Below are positions 15,314-23,668 of a stretch of 64,000 nt of DNA, piece by piece. A program made the translations under genes and the position numbers. The first letter of the stretch is position 1; each line of letters starts with the position of its first letter. The DNA is from Sphingopyxis sp. QXT-31 (GTDB lineage Bacteria; Pseudomonadota; Alphaproteobacteria; Sphingomonadales; Sphingomonadaceae): contig NZ_CP019449.1 in NCBI RefSeq assembly GCF_001984035.1, forward strand, positions 1,178,001-1,242,000, in the 5' to 3' direction. Under the pieces are notes generated by a model that searched no databases, was not told the DNA's origin, and worked only from the letters and a program-made list of their open reading frames with translations.

Positions 15314-16603
15314 ATGGGCATTTTCACACGCTTCCTCGACTCAGTCGGCATCATGTCGGGCGAGCCCGCCGCTGCTGCCGTTCGCCAGCCCCCGGTGTCA
15401 GGCCCGATCTTGGCCTATGAAACCTACGATCTGAACGACCCCAGGCTGCTCGAACTGATGCGCGAGGGCCGTACCGGCGTGTCCGGCATCGCCGTCAACG
15501 ACCGAAAGGCCCTGCGCAACAGCACCTTCTTCCGCGCCGTCTGGCTCCAGTCGGCCTCAATGGGAATGTTGCCGGTCCACCTGCGCCGCCGCACCGGTGA
15601 CAAGGTCGAAAAAGCGACCGATCACCCGCTTTTCAACGTCCTGCACAAGAAGCCGAACGACTTTCAGACGGCCAGCCGCTTCAAGGCCTATATGCAGATG
15701 TGCGCCCTGCTCGACGGCGGCGCCTATGCCCTGAAAATCCGCTCGCGCGGCCATGTACGCCAGCTGATCCCGCTTGAACGCGGGTCGTGTAAGCCACGCC
15801 TAACCGATACGTGGGGTCTCGTTTTCGACTATCAGCCGAAAAAGGGCGGGTCGCGCGTCCTCATGGCCGATGACGTGTTTCATTTCGGCTCCCCGCTCAC
15901 GCTCGACGGCCTGAACGGCCTCGGCCTTCTCGACGTTGCTGCCGACACCCTCGGCCTCGCCATTCGGGCGCAGCAGGCGGCGTCGCGGCTGCTCGTCAAC
16001 GGCACGATCGCGCGCGGCGCGCTCGAAACCGATGAGACGCTCGGCGCCGAGGCAATCGAGAACCTGAAAGCGAGCCTCCGCGAGGATTATGCCGGCGTCG
16101 GCGCGACCGACGACTGGCTCATTCTTGAGGAGGGGCTGAAAGCGAAGCTGTTCGCAGGATCTGCGCGCGATTCCCAGCTCGTCGAACTGATGAAGCGCGA
16201 GGCCGAGGAAGTCGCCCGGTTTACCGGCGTGCCCCGCCCCCTGCTGATGTTCGACGAGACCAGCTGGGGCAGCGGCATCGAGCAGCTCGGCCTATTCTTC
16301 GTGACCTACTGCCTGATGCCGTGGTTCGTCATCTGGGAAGAGGCAATCTGGACGTGGCTCCTGACGCCGCAAGAGCAGCTGACGATGTACGCCAAATACA
16401 ACGAGGGCGCGCTGCTTCGCGGCTCGCTGAAAGACCAGGCGGAGTTTCTGAAAGCCGCGCTCGGGCCGAACGTCGGTTATCTCACCCAGAATGAGGCCCG
16501 CGACATGCAGGACCGCAACCCGATCGACGGCGGCGACGAACTGCCGCGCCCCGGCACGACCGCACACAGCATCATGCAAGAGGAACAGGCCGATGCAGCA
16601 TAA
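15314..16603 (+). CDS. Portal protein, HK97 family
   Basis: A 429-aa portal (head-tail connector ring). Typical segments are the N-terminal NSTFFRAVWLQSASMGMLPV, DHPLFNVLHKKPNDFQTASR, the wing and stem region with ADDVFHFGSP, and VARFTGVPRPLLMFD. Length is usual for the family. GAGGAGG precedes the ATG. The 3' end overlaps the protease gene by 11 bases. Confidence 0.95.
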   Translation: MGIFTRFLDSVGIMSGEPAAAAVRQPPVSGPILAYETYDLNDPRLLELMREGRTGVSGIAVNDRKALRNSTFFRAVWLQSASMGMLPVHLRRRTGDKVEKATDHPLFNVLHKKPNDFQTASRFKAYMQMCALLDGGAYALKIRSRGHVRQLIPLERGSCKPRLTDTWGLVFDYQPKKGGSRVLMADDVFHFGSPLTLDGLNGLGLLDVAADTLGLAIRAQQAASRLLVNGTIARGALETDETLGAEAIENLKASLREDYAGVGATDDWLILEEGLKAKLFAGSARDSQLVELMKREAEEVARFTGVPRPLLMFDETSWGSGIEQLGLFFVTYCLMPWFVIWEEAIWTWLLTPQEQLTMYAKYNEGALLRGSLKDQAEFLKAALGPNVGYLTQNEARDMQDRNPIDGGDELPRPGTTAHSIMQEEQADAA

Positions 16604-17474
16604 TGGCTTGCTCGCGGTGCGCGCTACGGCGCGCCCGCCCGAGATCAAGGGCGTCGGCGACGGCGCCGGCTGGAAGTTCGAGACGACCGCACTGGCGGAC
16701 GACTTCAAGCATTTTGAGGTCCGCGCCGAGGCATCCGATCATCCGACCATCTCGATCTTCGACTATATCGGCGACGACGGCGAAGGCGGCGGCGTGACCG
16801 CCAAGCGGATTGCCGCAGCCCTCCGCGCCTGCGCTGGCAAGCCGATCACCGTCGAGATCAATTCGCCGGGCGGCAACTATTTCGAGGGCGTTGCCATCTA
16901 CAATCTGTTGCGCCGCCACGACGCGGCGGTCGACGTCGAAATTCTCGGAATTGCCGCCTCGGCGGCGTCGGTCATCGCCATGGCCGGCGACACGATCGCG
17001 GTCGCGCACAATTCCGAGATCATGATTCACGAGGCCCGCGGCCTGTTCTTCGGCACGAAGTCCGAGATGGCCGATGCAATGGAGACGCTCGGCCATATCG
17101 ACCGATCGATGGTGGAGACCTATGCCCACCGATCGGGCCGCCCCGTCGACGACTTCGAGACGATGATCGCGGGTAAGGACGTCTATTTTCGCGGGCAGGA
17201 GGCCATCGACGCTGGTCTGGCCGACTTGCTCATGGACCGCGAGGCCGAAATGCCCGTCTATGTCGTGGCAGAGACCAATCTGCCCACCGACAAGGCCTCG
17301 CTCGACCGCTTTCTCGCGAAGCACGACATGCCGCGCTCGGCGCGCCGTGAACTGTTCCGCGCGATTGGCACGCACAACGCTGCCGACCCTGCCACGCCGC
17401 GCGCTGGCGAAGCCGAGCCCGCTTTCGAGGTCACCGACGACCACGAACGCCGGCTCCAAGCCCTGTTGTCCTAA
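16593..17474 (+). CDS. Prohead protease, ClpP/S14 type
   Basis: A 293-aa head maturation protease. The ClpP-like site is seen as GIAASAAS with catalytic Ser123 and IMIHEARG with His146; the INSPGGNYFEG loop (90-99) is the oxyanion region. It would cleave the capsid scaffold domain during maturation. An upstream in-frame start at 16491 lies inside the portal gene, while the ATG at 16593 has an AGGAA ribosome site and is preferred. The last 60 residues form a variable tail. Confidence 0.92.
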   Translation: MQHNGLLAVRATARPPEIKGVGDGAGWKFETTALADDFKHFEVRAEASDHPTISIFDYIGDDGEGGGVTAKRIAAALRACAGKPITVEINSPGGNYFEGVAIYNLLRRHDAAVDVEILGIAASAASVIAMAGDTIAVAHNSEIMIHEARGLFFGTKSEMADAMETLGHIDRSMVETYAHRSGRPVDDFETMIAGKDVYFRGQEAIDAGLADLLMDREAEMPVYVVAETNLPTDKASLDRFLAKHDMPRSARRELFRAIGTHNAADPATPRAGEAEPAFEVTDDHERRLQALLS

Positions 17475-17488
17475 AAGGAACATCCATC

Positions 17489-18760
17489 ATGAACGCTATG
17501 ACCACCCTGCGCGGCACCGCCGCGACGGGCCGGGGCCTCCTCGCCGTGCGCGCCGAAGCCCAGCCCAAAAAGCCCGCCACCCTCGATGACGTGCTCGTCA
17601 CCTTCGAGGCCTTCAAGAAGCAGAACGACGCCGCGATCGACGAGATCAAGGCCGGCAAGACCGACGTCCTGACGACCGAGGCCCTCGACAAGATCAACGC
17701 TGCGATCGACGAGGTCACCGCGGCGGTCGACGAGCAGGCGAAGATCATCGCCGCGGCCAAACTCGGCAACGGCGCTGTCATCGGCGACATCGAGGCGGAC
17801 GCCGAATATACCGCCGGCTTCAAGGCCTTCATGCGCCGCGGCGAGAAGGGCATTGCCGACTTCGAGGCGGCAATGTCGAAGGGCACCGACGCCGACGGCG
17901 GTCTGCTCGCGCCGATCGAGTGGGACCGCACCATTGGCGACAAGCTCAAGAAGATCAGTCCGATGCGCCGCGAAAGCCGCGTCATCACGATCTCGGTCGC
18001 GGGCTTCAAGAAGCTGTTCAACGACCGCGCTGTCGGTTCGGGCTGGGTCGGTGAAACCGCCTCGCGCCCGGCGACCAGCACGCCGCAGATCGGCTCCGTC
18101 GATTTTACCCCCGGCGAGCTCTATGCCAACCCTGCGATCTCGCAGGGTCTGCTCGACGATGCCGCGGTCGATCTCGAACAGTGGCTCGGCGGCGAGGTCG
18201 ACACCGAGTTTGCGCGTCAGGAGGGCATCGCTTTCCTGTCGGGTGACGGGACGAACAAGCCGCATGGCATCCTCACCTATGTGACCGGCGCGGCGAACGC
18301 GGCGCGTCACCCGTGGGGCGCCATCCCGGTCGTCAATAGCGGGCACGCTACGACCATCCCGAGCGGCGACGCGCTGATCGACTTCATGATGGACCTGCCG
18401 TCCGAGTTTGAAGCGAATGCGAAGCTGTTCCTCAAGCGGGACTCGCTTCGTGCGCTTCGCAAGCTCAAGGACGGCCAGGGCAACTATCTGTGGCAGCCGT
18501 CGTATGTCGCCGGCACGCCGTCGACGCTCAACGCCGCGCCCGTCGTCGAAATGCCCGATATGCCGAGCATCGCCGCGGGTAACATCGCTGCGCTCTATGG
18601 CGACATGGAGGCGACCTATCTGGTCGTCGATCGCGTCGGCATCCGCGTCCTGCGCGACCCGTTCACCAACAAGCCCTTCGTGCATTTCTACACGACCAAG
18701 CGCGTTGGCGGCGGCGTCCACAACCCCGAACCGATGCGCGCGCTCAAGATCAGCGCGTAA
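17489..18760 (+). CDS. Major capsid protein, HK97 fold
   Basis: A 423-aa capsid protein. The N-terminal 120 residues form a charged, coiled delta/scaffold region (TLDDVLVTFEAFKKQNDAAI) that the upstream protease should remove. The mature part begins near GTDADGGLLAPIEWDR and carries the HK97 pattern: PMRRESRVITIS, WVGETASRPATSTPQ, GELYANPAISQGLLDD and SGDGTNKPHGIL. Strong ribosome site (AAGGAAC). Confidence 0.95.
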   Translation: MNAMTTLRGTAATGRGLLAVRAEAQPKKPATLDDVLVTFEAFKKQNDAAIDEIKAGKTDVLTTEALDKINAAIDEVTAAVDEQAKIIAAAKLGNGAVIGDIEADAEYTAGFKAFMRRGEKGIADFEAAMSKGTDADGGLLAPIEWDRTIGDKLKKISPMRRESRVITISVAGFKKLFNDRAVGSGWVGETASRPATSTPQIGSVDFTPGELYANPAISQGLLDDAAVDLEQWLGGEVDTEFARQEGIAFLSGDGTNKPHGILTYVTGAANAARHPWGAIPVVNSGHATTIPSGDALIDFMMDLPSEFEANAKLFLKRDSLRALRKLKDGQGNYLWQPSYVAGTPSTLNAAPVVEMPDMPSIAAGNIAALYGDMEATYLVVDRVGIRVLRDPFTNKPFVHFYTTKRVGGGVHNPEPMRALKISA

Positions 18761-18767
18761 CCCGTGC

Positions 18768-18788
18768 GGCCGGGCTTCGTGCCCGGCC
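18768..18788 (+). terminator. GC-rich hairpin after the capsid gene
   Basis: GGCCGGGC and GCCCGGCC form a perfect 8-bp stem around TTCGT, 8 bases past the capsid stop. There is no U-run, so it probably acts as an mRNA-stabilising or partial-termination element that raises capsid yield relative to downstream genes. Confidence 0.5.
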
Positions 18789-18816
18789 CACTCCCCCCGC
18801 CATCAGGAGAAAAACG

Positions 18817-19059
18817 ATGGACAAGCAGACCCCCAGCAAAGGCAACGGCGTCCCCGCCGCCACGAAGATCGATCCCTCGGGCGCGCCCGTGCAGATCGTC
18901 CCCGACGTCGATCTCGACCATCCGGCAGTCGACGCCGACCCGCGCGCCAACACGACCGCGGATCAGAACCGCATCGACTTCAACGACCCGACGCTGACGG
19001 GCTCGGAAGCGGTCGAGAAGAACCTCGCCGCGCAGAAGGGCGAGAAGAAGGCCGACTGA
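18817..19059 (+). CDS. Hypothetical head-region protein (80 aa)
   Basis: An 80-aa polar, acidic and probably disordered protein (MDKQTPSKGNGVPAATKIDP, end KNLAAQKGEKKAD), preceded by AGGAG. It lies between the capsid and connector genes, where small decoration or head-completion proteins often occur. No fold could be recognised. Confidence 0.68.
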   Translation: MDKQTPSKGNGVPAATKIDPSGAPVQIVPDVDLDHPAVDADPRANTTADQNRIDFNDPTLTGSEAVEKNLAAQKGEKKAD

Positions 19060-19118
19060 CGCGGCCGGCGCTGGCGCGATGACCGCCAGCGCCACCCCGC
19101 TAACCGATGAGGTGACCT

Positions 19119-19649
19119 ATGGCGGAACCCATTTCGACGGCCGAGGGCAAAAAGCACCTCCGCGTCGAATCCACCGCCGATGACACGCTCATCGCGGACA
19201 AAATCATTGCCGCGCGCGAATGGGTCGAGGATTATACGGGCCTCGTGCTGACGCGCCGAGAGGTGACCGAGGCGATCGACAGCTTCTCGGCTCAAACTCG
19301 CCTCCGCGCTTGGCCGGTTGCCGATGAGCCGATCAGCATAGTCTATCGCGACTTCGTCGGAGCCGAGCAGACCATCGCCGACGCCGTGCTGCGGCCGCAG
19401 ACGCGTCCCGCCCGTATCTATCCCGCACTTGGCGCCGTGTGGCCGAACTGTCGCACGATTAGCGGCCCCGCCGCAGTGACCTTCACGGCGGGCTATGCGA
19501 CCGCAGCCGACGTGCCGCAGGCGCTCAAGCAGGCGATGCTCGTCATGCTCACGGCGTTTTATGACGACCGCCCAGGCGGGGAGATGTTCGCCGCCGCCGA
19601 GCGCAGCGCGAAGGCGCTGTGCCGTCGCTACAAGCGGCGCGTGCTGTGA
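19119..19649 (+). CDS. Head-tail connector protein, gp6-like
   Basis: A 176-aa connector of the HK97 gp6 / SPP1 gp15 type. It starts with the family pattern STAEGKKHLRVESTADDTLI, then AREWVEDYTGLVLTRREVTE; the C-terminal half has VTFTAGYATAADVPQALKQA and MLVMLTAFYDDR. It would form the ring under the portal. GAGGTG precedes the ATG, and the stop is shared with the next gene's GTG. Confidence 0.9.
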   Translation: MAEPISTAEGKKHLRVESTADDTLIADKIIAAREWVEDYTGLVLTRREVTEAIDSFSAQTRLRAWPVADEPISIVYRDFVGAEQTIADAVLRPQTRPARIYPALGAVWPNCRTISGPAAVTFTAGYATAADVPQALKQAMLVMLTAFYDDRPGGEMFAAAERSAKALCRRYKRRVL

Positions 19650-20017
19650 AAGACACCCGCTCGCTCGCGAGCCGCCTCAAAGATCGCATCCGCATCGAGC
19701 GCCCCGTCACCGCGTCCGGCTTCAAGGGCGCAGGCTCGGGCTCGTGGGAGACCGTGCAGGACGACGTGTCCGCCGAGATCGAGGACGTATTGCCGAGCCG
19801 CGACGAGCGGCTCAGCAGCGGCCTGAACATTGCCACCCGCAGGGCGCGCGTGCGCCTGCGTTATCGCACCGACATCAAGGCCGACATGCGCTTTGTCGAC
19901 ATCACCGACGGCACCGACGGCCGCATCATGCAGATCATCGGCGGCCCGGCGAAGCTCGGCCGCGAGGCCGTAGAGTTTATGGTCGAGGATTACAGCACCG
20001 CTGGCAGCGGGGCCTAA
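19646..20017 (+). CDS. Head closure protein, SPP1 gp16-like
   Basis: A 123-aa head-tail adaptor. It reads SLASRLKDRIRIERPVTA, a basic start typical for the family, then a beta-rich core (GSWETVQDDVSAEIEDVLPS, LRYRTDIKADMRFVDITDG). The GTG at 19646 overlaps the previous TGA (GTGA), which fixes the start over the longer frame from 19619. Functions in closing the filled head. Confidence 0.85.
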   Translation: MKDTRSLASRLKDRIRIERPVTASGFKGAGSGSWETVQDDVSAEIEDVLPSRDERLSSGLNIATRRARVRLRYRTDIKADMRFVDITDGTDGRIMQIIGGPAKLGREAVEFMVEDYSTAGSGA

Positions 20018-20553
20018 TGGTCACCGTCCGGGGTGGGGGAGCGGTGCGCCGCTTCCTGACCAACATTCCCGAGCAAATGGACGGCGTCCTGCGCGGCGCC
20101 GCGCGCGCAGGCGGCAAGGTCGTCGCTGATGAGATCAAGGACACGACGCCCTCCGAGGAGGTTCGAGACAATATCCGCATTCGGACAAAGGCCGAGAGCG
20201 ATCATATTCGAGTGAGGATCGACGTGAAGGACCGCTGGGCGCGGTCGCTCGGCATCTGGCTCGAATATGGCACCGACCCGCACTTTATCAGCGTCGACGA
20301 AAGCCAGCGCGGCGGACGCAGCGTGGGCCGCATAAACACCCTCGCCAAGGATAGCGACAAGGGGCACTCGCTGCTGATCGGCGGCAATTTCGTGGGCTCG
20401 ACGGTCTTTCACCCGGGCGCGCGCCCGCACCCCGCCTTTCGCCCCGCGCTCGATCGGAAAGAGGCCGAGGCCGTCGCCGCGGCGCAGGCCTACATCAACA
20501 CCCGCGTCTCGCGCGCGGGCATCAAGCGCGAGCCCGCCGGAGGTGACGAATGA
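20017..20553 (+). CDS. HK97 gp10-like tail/neck protein
   Basis: A 178-aa protein of the gp10 group. The start shares bases with the previous stop (TAATG). The segments FLTNIPEQMDGVLRGAARAG, DTTPSEEVRDNIRIRT, IWLEYGTDPHFISVDES and HPGARPHPAFRPAL are the usual landmarks (the GT.PHxP and P.PFxRPA-like pattern). It links head completion and tail in HK97-like phages. Confidence 0.85.
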   Translation: MVTVRGGGAVRRFLTNIPEQMDGVLRGAARAGGKVVADEIKDTTPSEEVRDNIRIRTKAESDHIRVRIDVKDRWARSLGIWLEYGTDPHFISVDESQRGGRSVGRINTLAKDSDKGHSLLIGGNFVGSTVFHPGARPHPAFRPALDRKEAEAVAAAQAYINTRVSRAGIKREPAGGDE

Positions 20554-20951
20554 CGACTGGTGTCGACATCGTCGGTGCGCTGCTGCTCGCCGATACGGGG
20601 CTGCTCGCCCGCGTCCCTGTCGATAGCATCAAAGCGGCGAAGCTGCCCGACGGTATCACCCTCCCCGCGCTTCTCGTGCGCCTCGTCAGCCAAGTCTCGC
20701 GCCAGACGCTCACGCGGCAGGCGAAGACGCGGAGGATCGACCGGGTGTCGGTGACGGTGCGCGCCGCGAGCTACGAGGAGCAGACCGAGATCATCGCCCT
20801 TGTCCAGAATTGCTGCGCGGGCGTGACCGCCGCCGGGATCGCAGGCGGCGAGCGCGTCGCAGTCCTCGACGCCGGCCAAGGCCCCGATCTGCTCGGCCCC
20901 GGCGACAGCTTCGAGCAGGCTCAAGATTTCCGCGTCAGTTACGACGCTTAG
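20550..20951 (+). CDS. DUF3168-type tail terminator/completion protein
   Basis: A 133-aa protein in the gene position of the tail terminator. It resembles DUF3168: short N-terminal helix (VDIVGALLLADTGLLARVPV), then KLPDGITLPALLVRLVS and a beta segment RIDRVSVTVRAASYEEQTEI. It caps the tail tube so the tail can join the head. Its start overlaps the previous stop (ATGA). Confidence 0.82.
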   Translation: MTTGVDIVGALLLADTGLLARVPVDSIKAAKLPDGITLPALLVRLVSQVSRQTLTRQAKTRRIDRVSVTVRAASYEEQTEIIALVQNCCAGVTAAGIAGGERVAVLDAGQGPDLLGPGDSFEQAQDFRVSYDA

Positions 20952-20982
20952 ACCTTCCGCAAGGGCTGCAGCCCCCATGGAC

Positions 20983-21060
20983 CCCCGATAGCTCAGGACA
21001 GAGCGCTTTGAGGCGAGAGCCAACAGAAGACGGCCACCGGGTGAAAGTCCCGGCTCGGGG
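20983..21060 (+). ncRNA. tRNA-like cloverleaf remnant
   Basis: A 78-nt stretch between tail genes can be folded like a tRNA. The outer stem is CCCCGA/TCGGGG, and the D-arm-like part is GCTC/GAGC with loop AGGACA. The middle stem is GCTTT/AGAGC with only 6 loop bases, followed by a long variable stretch. The T-arm is perfect, CCGGG/CCCGG around TGAAAGT. The short anticodon loop and lack of CCA suggest a decayed or mimic element, not a working tRNA. Confidence 0.4.
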
Positions 21061-21085
21061 AGCGCAACTACCACAGGAGACCATC

Positions 21086-21406
21086 ATGACCGACAGCCCC
21101 AAGAAACGCGCCTTCATTATCGCCTCGTTCAACGACAATGGCACCGGCGAGAGCTTCACCGCAGGCGAGACGCCCCTGATCGATGCAGGCGCCTACGGCA
21201 ATTATGAGGCGGCCGGCCTCGTTGGCACGCCGCCCGTCGCCAGCAAGCCCGCGAAGGCGAAGGCGGCACCCAAGAAGGCCGCGAAGCCGAAGGCCAAGCC
21301 CGCCGCCCGGACCCCTTCCCCCGCGCCTGCGCCGACCCCGGCGCCTGCGCCCGTCACCGCTCCCGAGCCCGTCGCCGACGCGGCCGACGGCGGCGCTGAC
21401 GCCTGA
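21086..21406 (+). CDS. Small tail-region protein with Ala/Pro/Lys-rich tail
   Basis: A 106-aa protein. The first 50 residues (AFIIASFNDNGTGESFTAGE) form a small folded part; the remainder is a low-complexity KAKAAPKKAAKPKAKPAA and PAPAPTPAPAP tail. AGGAG precedes the ATG. It sits just before the tail tube gene. A role as accessory tail or decoration protein is possible but not shown. Confidence 0.7.
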   Translation: MTDSPKKRAFIIASFNDNGTGESFTAGETPLIDAGAYGNYEAAGLVGTPPVASKPAKAKAAPKKAAKPKAKPAARTPSPAPAPTPAPAPVTAPEPVADAADGGADA

Positions 21407-21473
21407 CATTCTGTCCGATCCCCGGACTGAATAACCGCCGGCCCGCCCGGCTTTGCCATCATGGAGATATGAC

Positions 21474-21923
21474 ATGGCTTCTTCGACTGCTGCGGGCACG
21501 ACGCTCGCTATCTCTGCCGGCGTTCCGGCCACCCAGGACGGCACCGGCTACGCCGCGCTGACCTACACCGTCATCGGCGGCATCGACAAAATCGGTGCGA
21601 TCGGCGCGACGACCAACAAGGTCGAGTTCCAGCCGCTCAACGGCCCGAAAGAAAAGCACAAGGGCTCGACCGATTACGGCTCGCTCGGCCCGACGATGGC
21701 GCACGACAAGGCCGACGCCGGCCAAATCCTGCTGCGCACCGCGTCGGCGCCGACCAACCATGCCCTCTATGCCTTCTGCGCGACCTATCCCAATGGCGAC
21801 AAGCGCTACTGGCAGGCGCGCGTGTTCGGCTATCCCGAGAGCATCGACGGCGCCGACAGCGTCATCATGGCAGCGCCGACCGTCGAGATCGTTTCGGCGA
21901 TCATCAAGGTCGACGCGGCCTAA
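21474..21923 (+). CDS. Major tail (tube) protein
   Basis: A 149-aa tail tube subunit by place and features: small, beta-rich and sited directly before the tail chaperone genes. Recognisable pieces are TYTVIGGIDKIGAIGATTNK, EKHKGSTDYGSLGPTMAHDK and the C-terminal SVIMAAPTVEIVSAIIKV, like TP901-1/HK97-type tube proteins. GGAG lies 8 nt before the ATG at 21474. A 6-bp hairpin (CCGGCT/AGCCGG, 21942-21956) follows the gene. Confidence 0.85.
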   Translation: MASSTAAGTTLAISAGVPATQDGTGYAALTYTVIGGIDKIGAIGATTNKVEFQPLNGPKEKHKGSTDYGSLGPTMAHDKADAGQILLRTASAPTNHALYAFCATYPNGDKRYWQARVFGYPESIDGADSVIMAAPTVEIVSAIIKVDAA

Positions 21924-22033
21924 CCGCTTCCACCCCCATTCCGGCTCTGAGCCGGATAACAGGCATCGGCCTCCGCTCGCCGACCTCGCGGTCGAGCGGG
22001 GGTCGGTGCGCCCACAACCGCGAGGATAATCTC

Positions 22034-22474
22034 ATGACCAATGCAGTTTTTGACATCAGCACCGAGGCGGTCGTCGATACCGCCACCCTCCACGTCAAGA
22101 ATGCGGCCGGCGAACATCTCTATGCCGACACCGATCGCAAACTTCCTGTCCAGATCGAAGTCTGGGGACCGGGCAGCGACGCCTACGGCGTCGTCGAGGC
22201 CCGCCAGACCGCCCGCGCTGTGAAGCGCATTCAGGAAAACGAGGGCAAGCTGCCGACGCCGAACTATGAGGACACGCTGCGCGAGTCCGCAGAGGATCTG
22301 GCGACGCTGACGCGCCGCTTCGTCAACTTCGCCTATCCCGCAGCCGGCGACGCCACCGGACCCGAGCTGTTCGCCGCGGTCTATCGTGATCCGAAACTCG
22401 GCTTCATCGCGAAGCAGGTGCAGGCCGCGGTGAAAGACTGGGGAAAGTTCAAGGCCGCATCCGCGACGGGCTGA
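22034..22474 (+). CDS. Tail assembly chaperone G
   Basis: A 146-aa protein equivalent to lambda gpG, which coats the tape measure protein during tail assembly. It reads ATLHVKNAAGEHLYADTDRK, then a central helix. Near its end the codons TGG GGA AAG carry the heptamer GGGAAAG (22441-22447) in the X XXY YYZ frame, so some ribosomes should slip into the T frame. The non-shifted product stops 9 codons later. Confidence 0.85.
   Translation: MTNAVFDISTEAVVDTATLHVKNAAGEHLYADTDRKLPVQIEVWGPGSDAYGVVEARQTARAVKRIQENEGKLPTPNYEDTLRESAEDLATLTRRFVNFAYPAAGDATGPELFAAVYRDPKLGFIAKQVQAAVKDWGKFKAASATG
22441..22447 (+). promoter_or_regulatory. -1 ribosomal frameshift site GGGAAAG
   Basis: The slippery heptamer G GGA AAG is in the correct reading phase of the G gene and is the same heptamer lambda uses for gpGT. 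After slipping, reading continues GTT CAA GGC with no stop until 22902. Confidence 0.82.
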
Positions 22475-22902
22475 CGCTCTACGTTCGGATGATGGGATGG
22501 CTTCACGCCGTCCCAAAGCCCCCTGAGGGGTCCAAGCGAGCGACGGCGACCGAGCAGAACCGGCTCAGCCGTTACGAACAGCAGAAGAAAGACGGCCTCG
22601 AACCCCGGATGCCGCCGAACCCAATGCCGCACTTCATCGCCTGGCTGGTTGAGATCGGCATGGTCGAGGGGGGCGGCATGGGGCCGGCGCCTCTCAGTTG
22701 GCGCGAAATTGCCGAGTGGCAGCGCAGCGTCAATGTCCGGCTATCCCCGTGGGAGGCGCGGCTTATGCGCCATCTGTCTGCCGCCTACGTCGGCGAGAAG
22801 GCCAAGGCCGAGAGCGAAAACTACCCGGCGCCGTGGCGCTCCGAGGTGACGCAGCGCGAGCGTGACATCGAGGAAGCGAGGCTGCGGTCGGTGTTGGGTT
22901 GA
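22447..22902 (+). CDS. T extension of the GT tail chaperone, made by -1 frameshift
   Basis: Open frame in the -1 phase downstream of GGGAAAG. Fused to the first 138 residues of G it gives a 289-aa GT protein. The T part includes LTLYVRMMGWLHAVPK, PHFIAWLVEIGMVEGGGMGP and a helical C-terminus with LSWREIAEWQRSVNVRLSPW, the last resembling GTA/HK97-type tail chaperones that start translation of short helical products. An internal ATG at 22489 has no good ribosome site, which supports the frameshift model. gpGT recruits the tube subunits to the tape measure. Confidence 0.8.
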   Translation, partial: VQGRIRDGLTLYVRMMGWLHAVPKPPEGSKRATATEQNRLSRYEQQKKDGLEPRMPPNPMPHFIAWLVEIGMVEGGGMGPAPLSWREIAEWQRSVNVRLSPWEARLMRHLSAAYVGEKAKAESENYPAPWRSEVTQRERDIEEARLRSVLG

Positions 22903-22950
22903 TCTGGAGCGCGGTGCGCGCGTATCTACCTCCGCTCAAGGGGATTCGAT

Positions 22951-23583
22951 ATGCGCGCACTCGCTCTCGCTCTGGCTCTCGTTTCAACGCCCGCGCTGGC
23001 GGATGAGCGCCGGGTCGTCCCGATTGGCGACGTCCTCGATTCGCTCTCTCTTGACCAGCGCGACAACGTCCGGCTCGCAAAGCTATCTGCGCCGATCAAT
23101 CGCAAGATTTATTTGGTCGAGCGCCTGAGCCTGCCCTCTGGCACCGAATTGGAATGGCAAAGTTCCCGAGGGGCATTTTGCTCCGAAAGCCGAGGGCACT
23201 TCGACAGCGACGGCATAGAATCGGGCCTCTGCCTCGCCGATCGCGACGGCGACGGCCGGATGGAAACAGCCTCGGGCTATGGAATTGTTCGCCCAGTCCA
23301 GCTGAAAGAGCCCGCGCCTTTTACCACGCGCGTCGGCACGGTTTTTTCGCCGAGCGACGTCATCAAGCGCATCGTGTATCTGGGCGGGACATCAACCGAG
23401 GCCCGGTTTAGTTACCGCGAGTTCACCCGAGAGGGGCTTGCAAGGCCGGCGTTCACCGAAGACCTCACGGTGCCGCTGCAGAGCTTCCCGGTGCAGATGA
23501 CCCTTAAGGGGGTTGCCTTCACAATCCACGGGCAGAGCAGCGCCGGGCTCGACGTCACCGTGCCGGATCGACTGCCGAGCTAG
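22951..23583 (+). CDS. Exported protein of unknown function, likely cargo (moron)
   Basis: A 210-aa protein with a clear signal peptide (MRALALALALVSTPALA, cleavage before DE). The mature part has two Cys (about 74 and 90) that could pair, and an Asp-rich ADRDGDGRME loop of the calcium-binding type. It interrupts the usual direct order of tail chaperone then tape measure, has AGGGG before its ATG, and is followed by its own intrinsic terminator. This points to a lysogen-expressed cargo gene acting in the periplasm or at the surface. No promoter was clear in the 48 bases upstream. Confidence 0.78.
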   Translation: MRALALALALVSTPALADERRVVPIGDVLDSLSLDQRDNVRLAKLSAPINRKIYLVERLSLPSGTELEWQSSRGAFCSESRGHFDSDGIESGLCLADRDGDGRMETASGYGIVRPVQLKEPAPFTTRVGTVFSPSDVIKRIVYLGGTSTEARFSYREFTREGLARPAFTEDLTVPLQSFPVQMTLKGVAFTIHGQSSAGLDVTVPDRLPS

Positions 23584-23628
23584 CCGCGAGCGCTTTCGGA
23601 CGCGCTCACCCTTCCCTGAAACATCTAT

Positions 23629-23650
23629 GCCCCGCTTCTGCGGGGCTTTT
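23629..23650 (+). terminator. Intrinsic terminator after the exported cargo gene
   Basis: GCCCCGC and GCGGGGC form a perfect 7-bp stem with loop TTCT, followed by TTTT. It lies 46 bases past the stop and 18 before the tape measure start, so late transcription must read through it, as an antiterminator would allow. Confidence 0.85.
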
Positions 23651-23668
23651 ACCGTGAGGAGGCCACGC

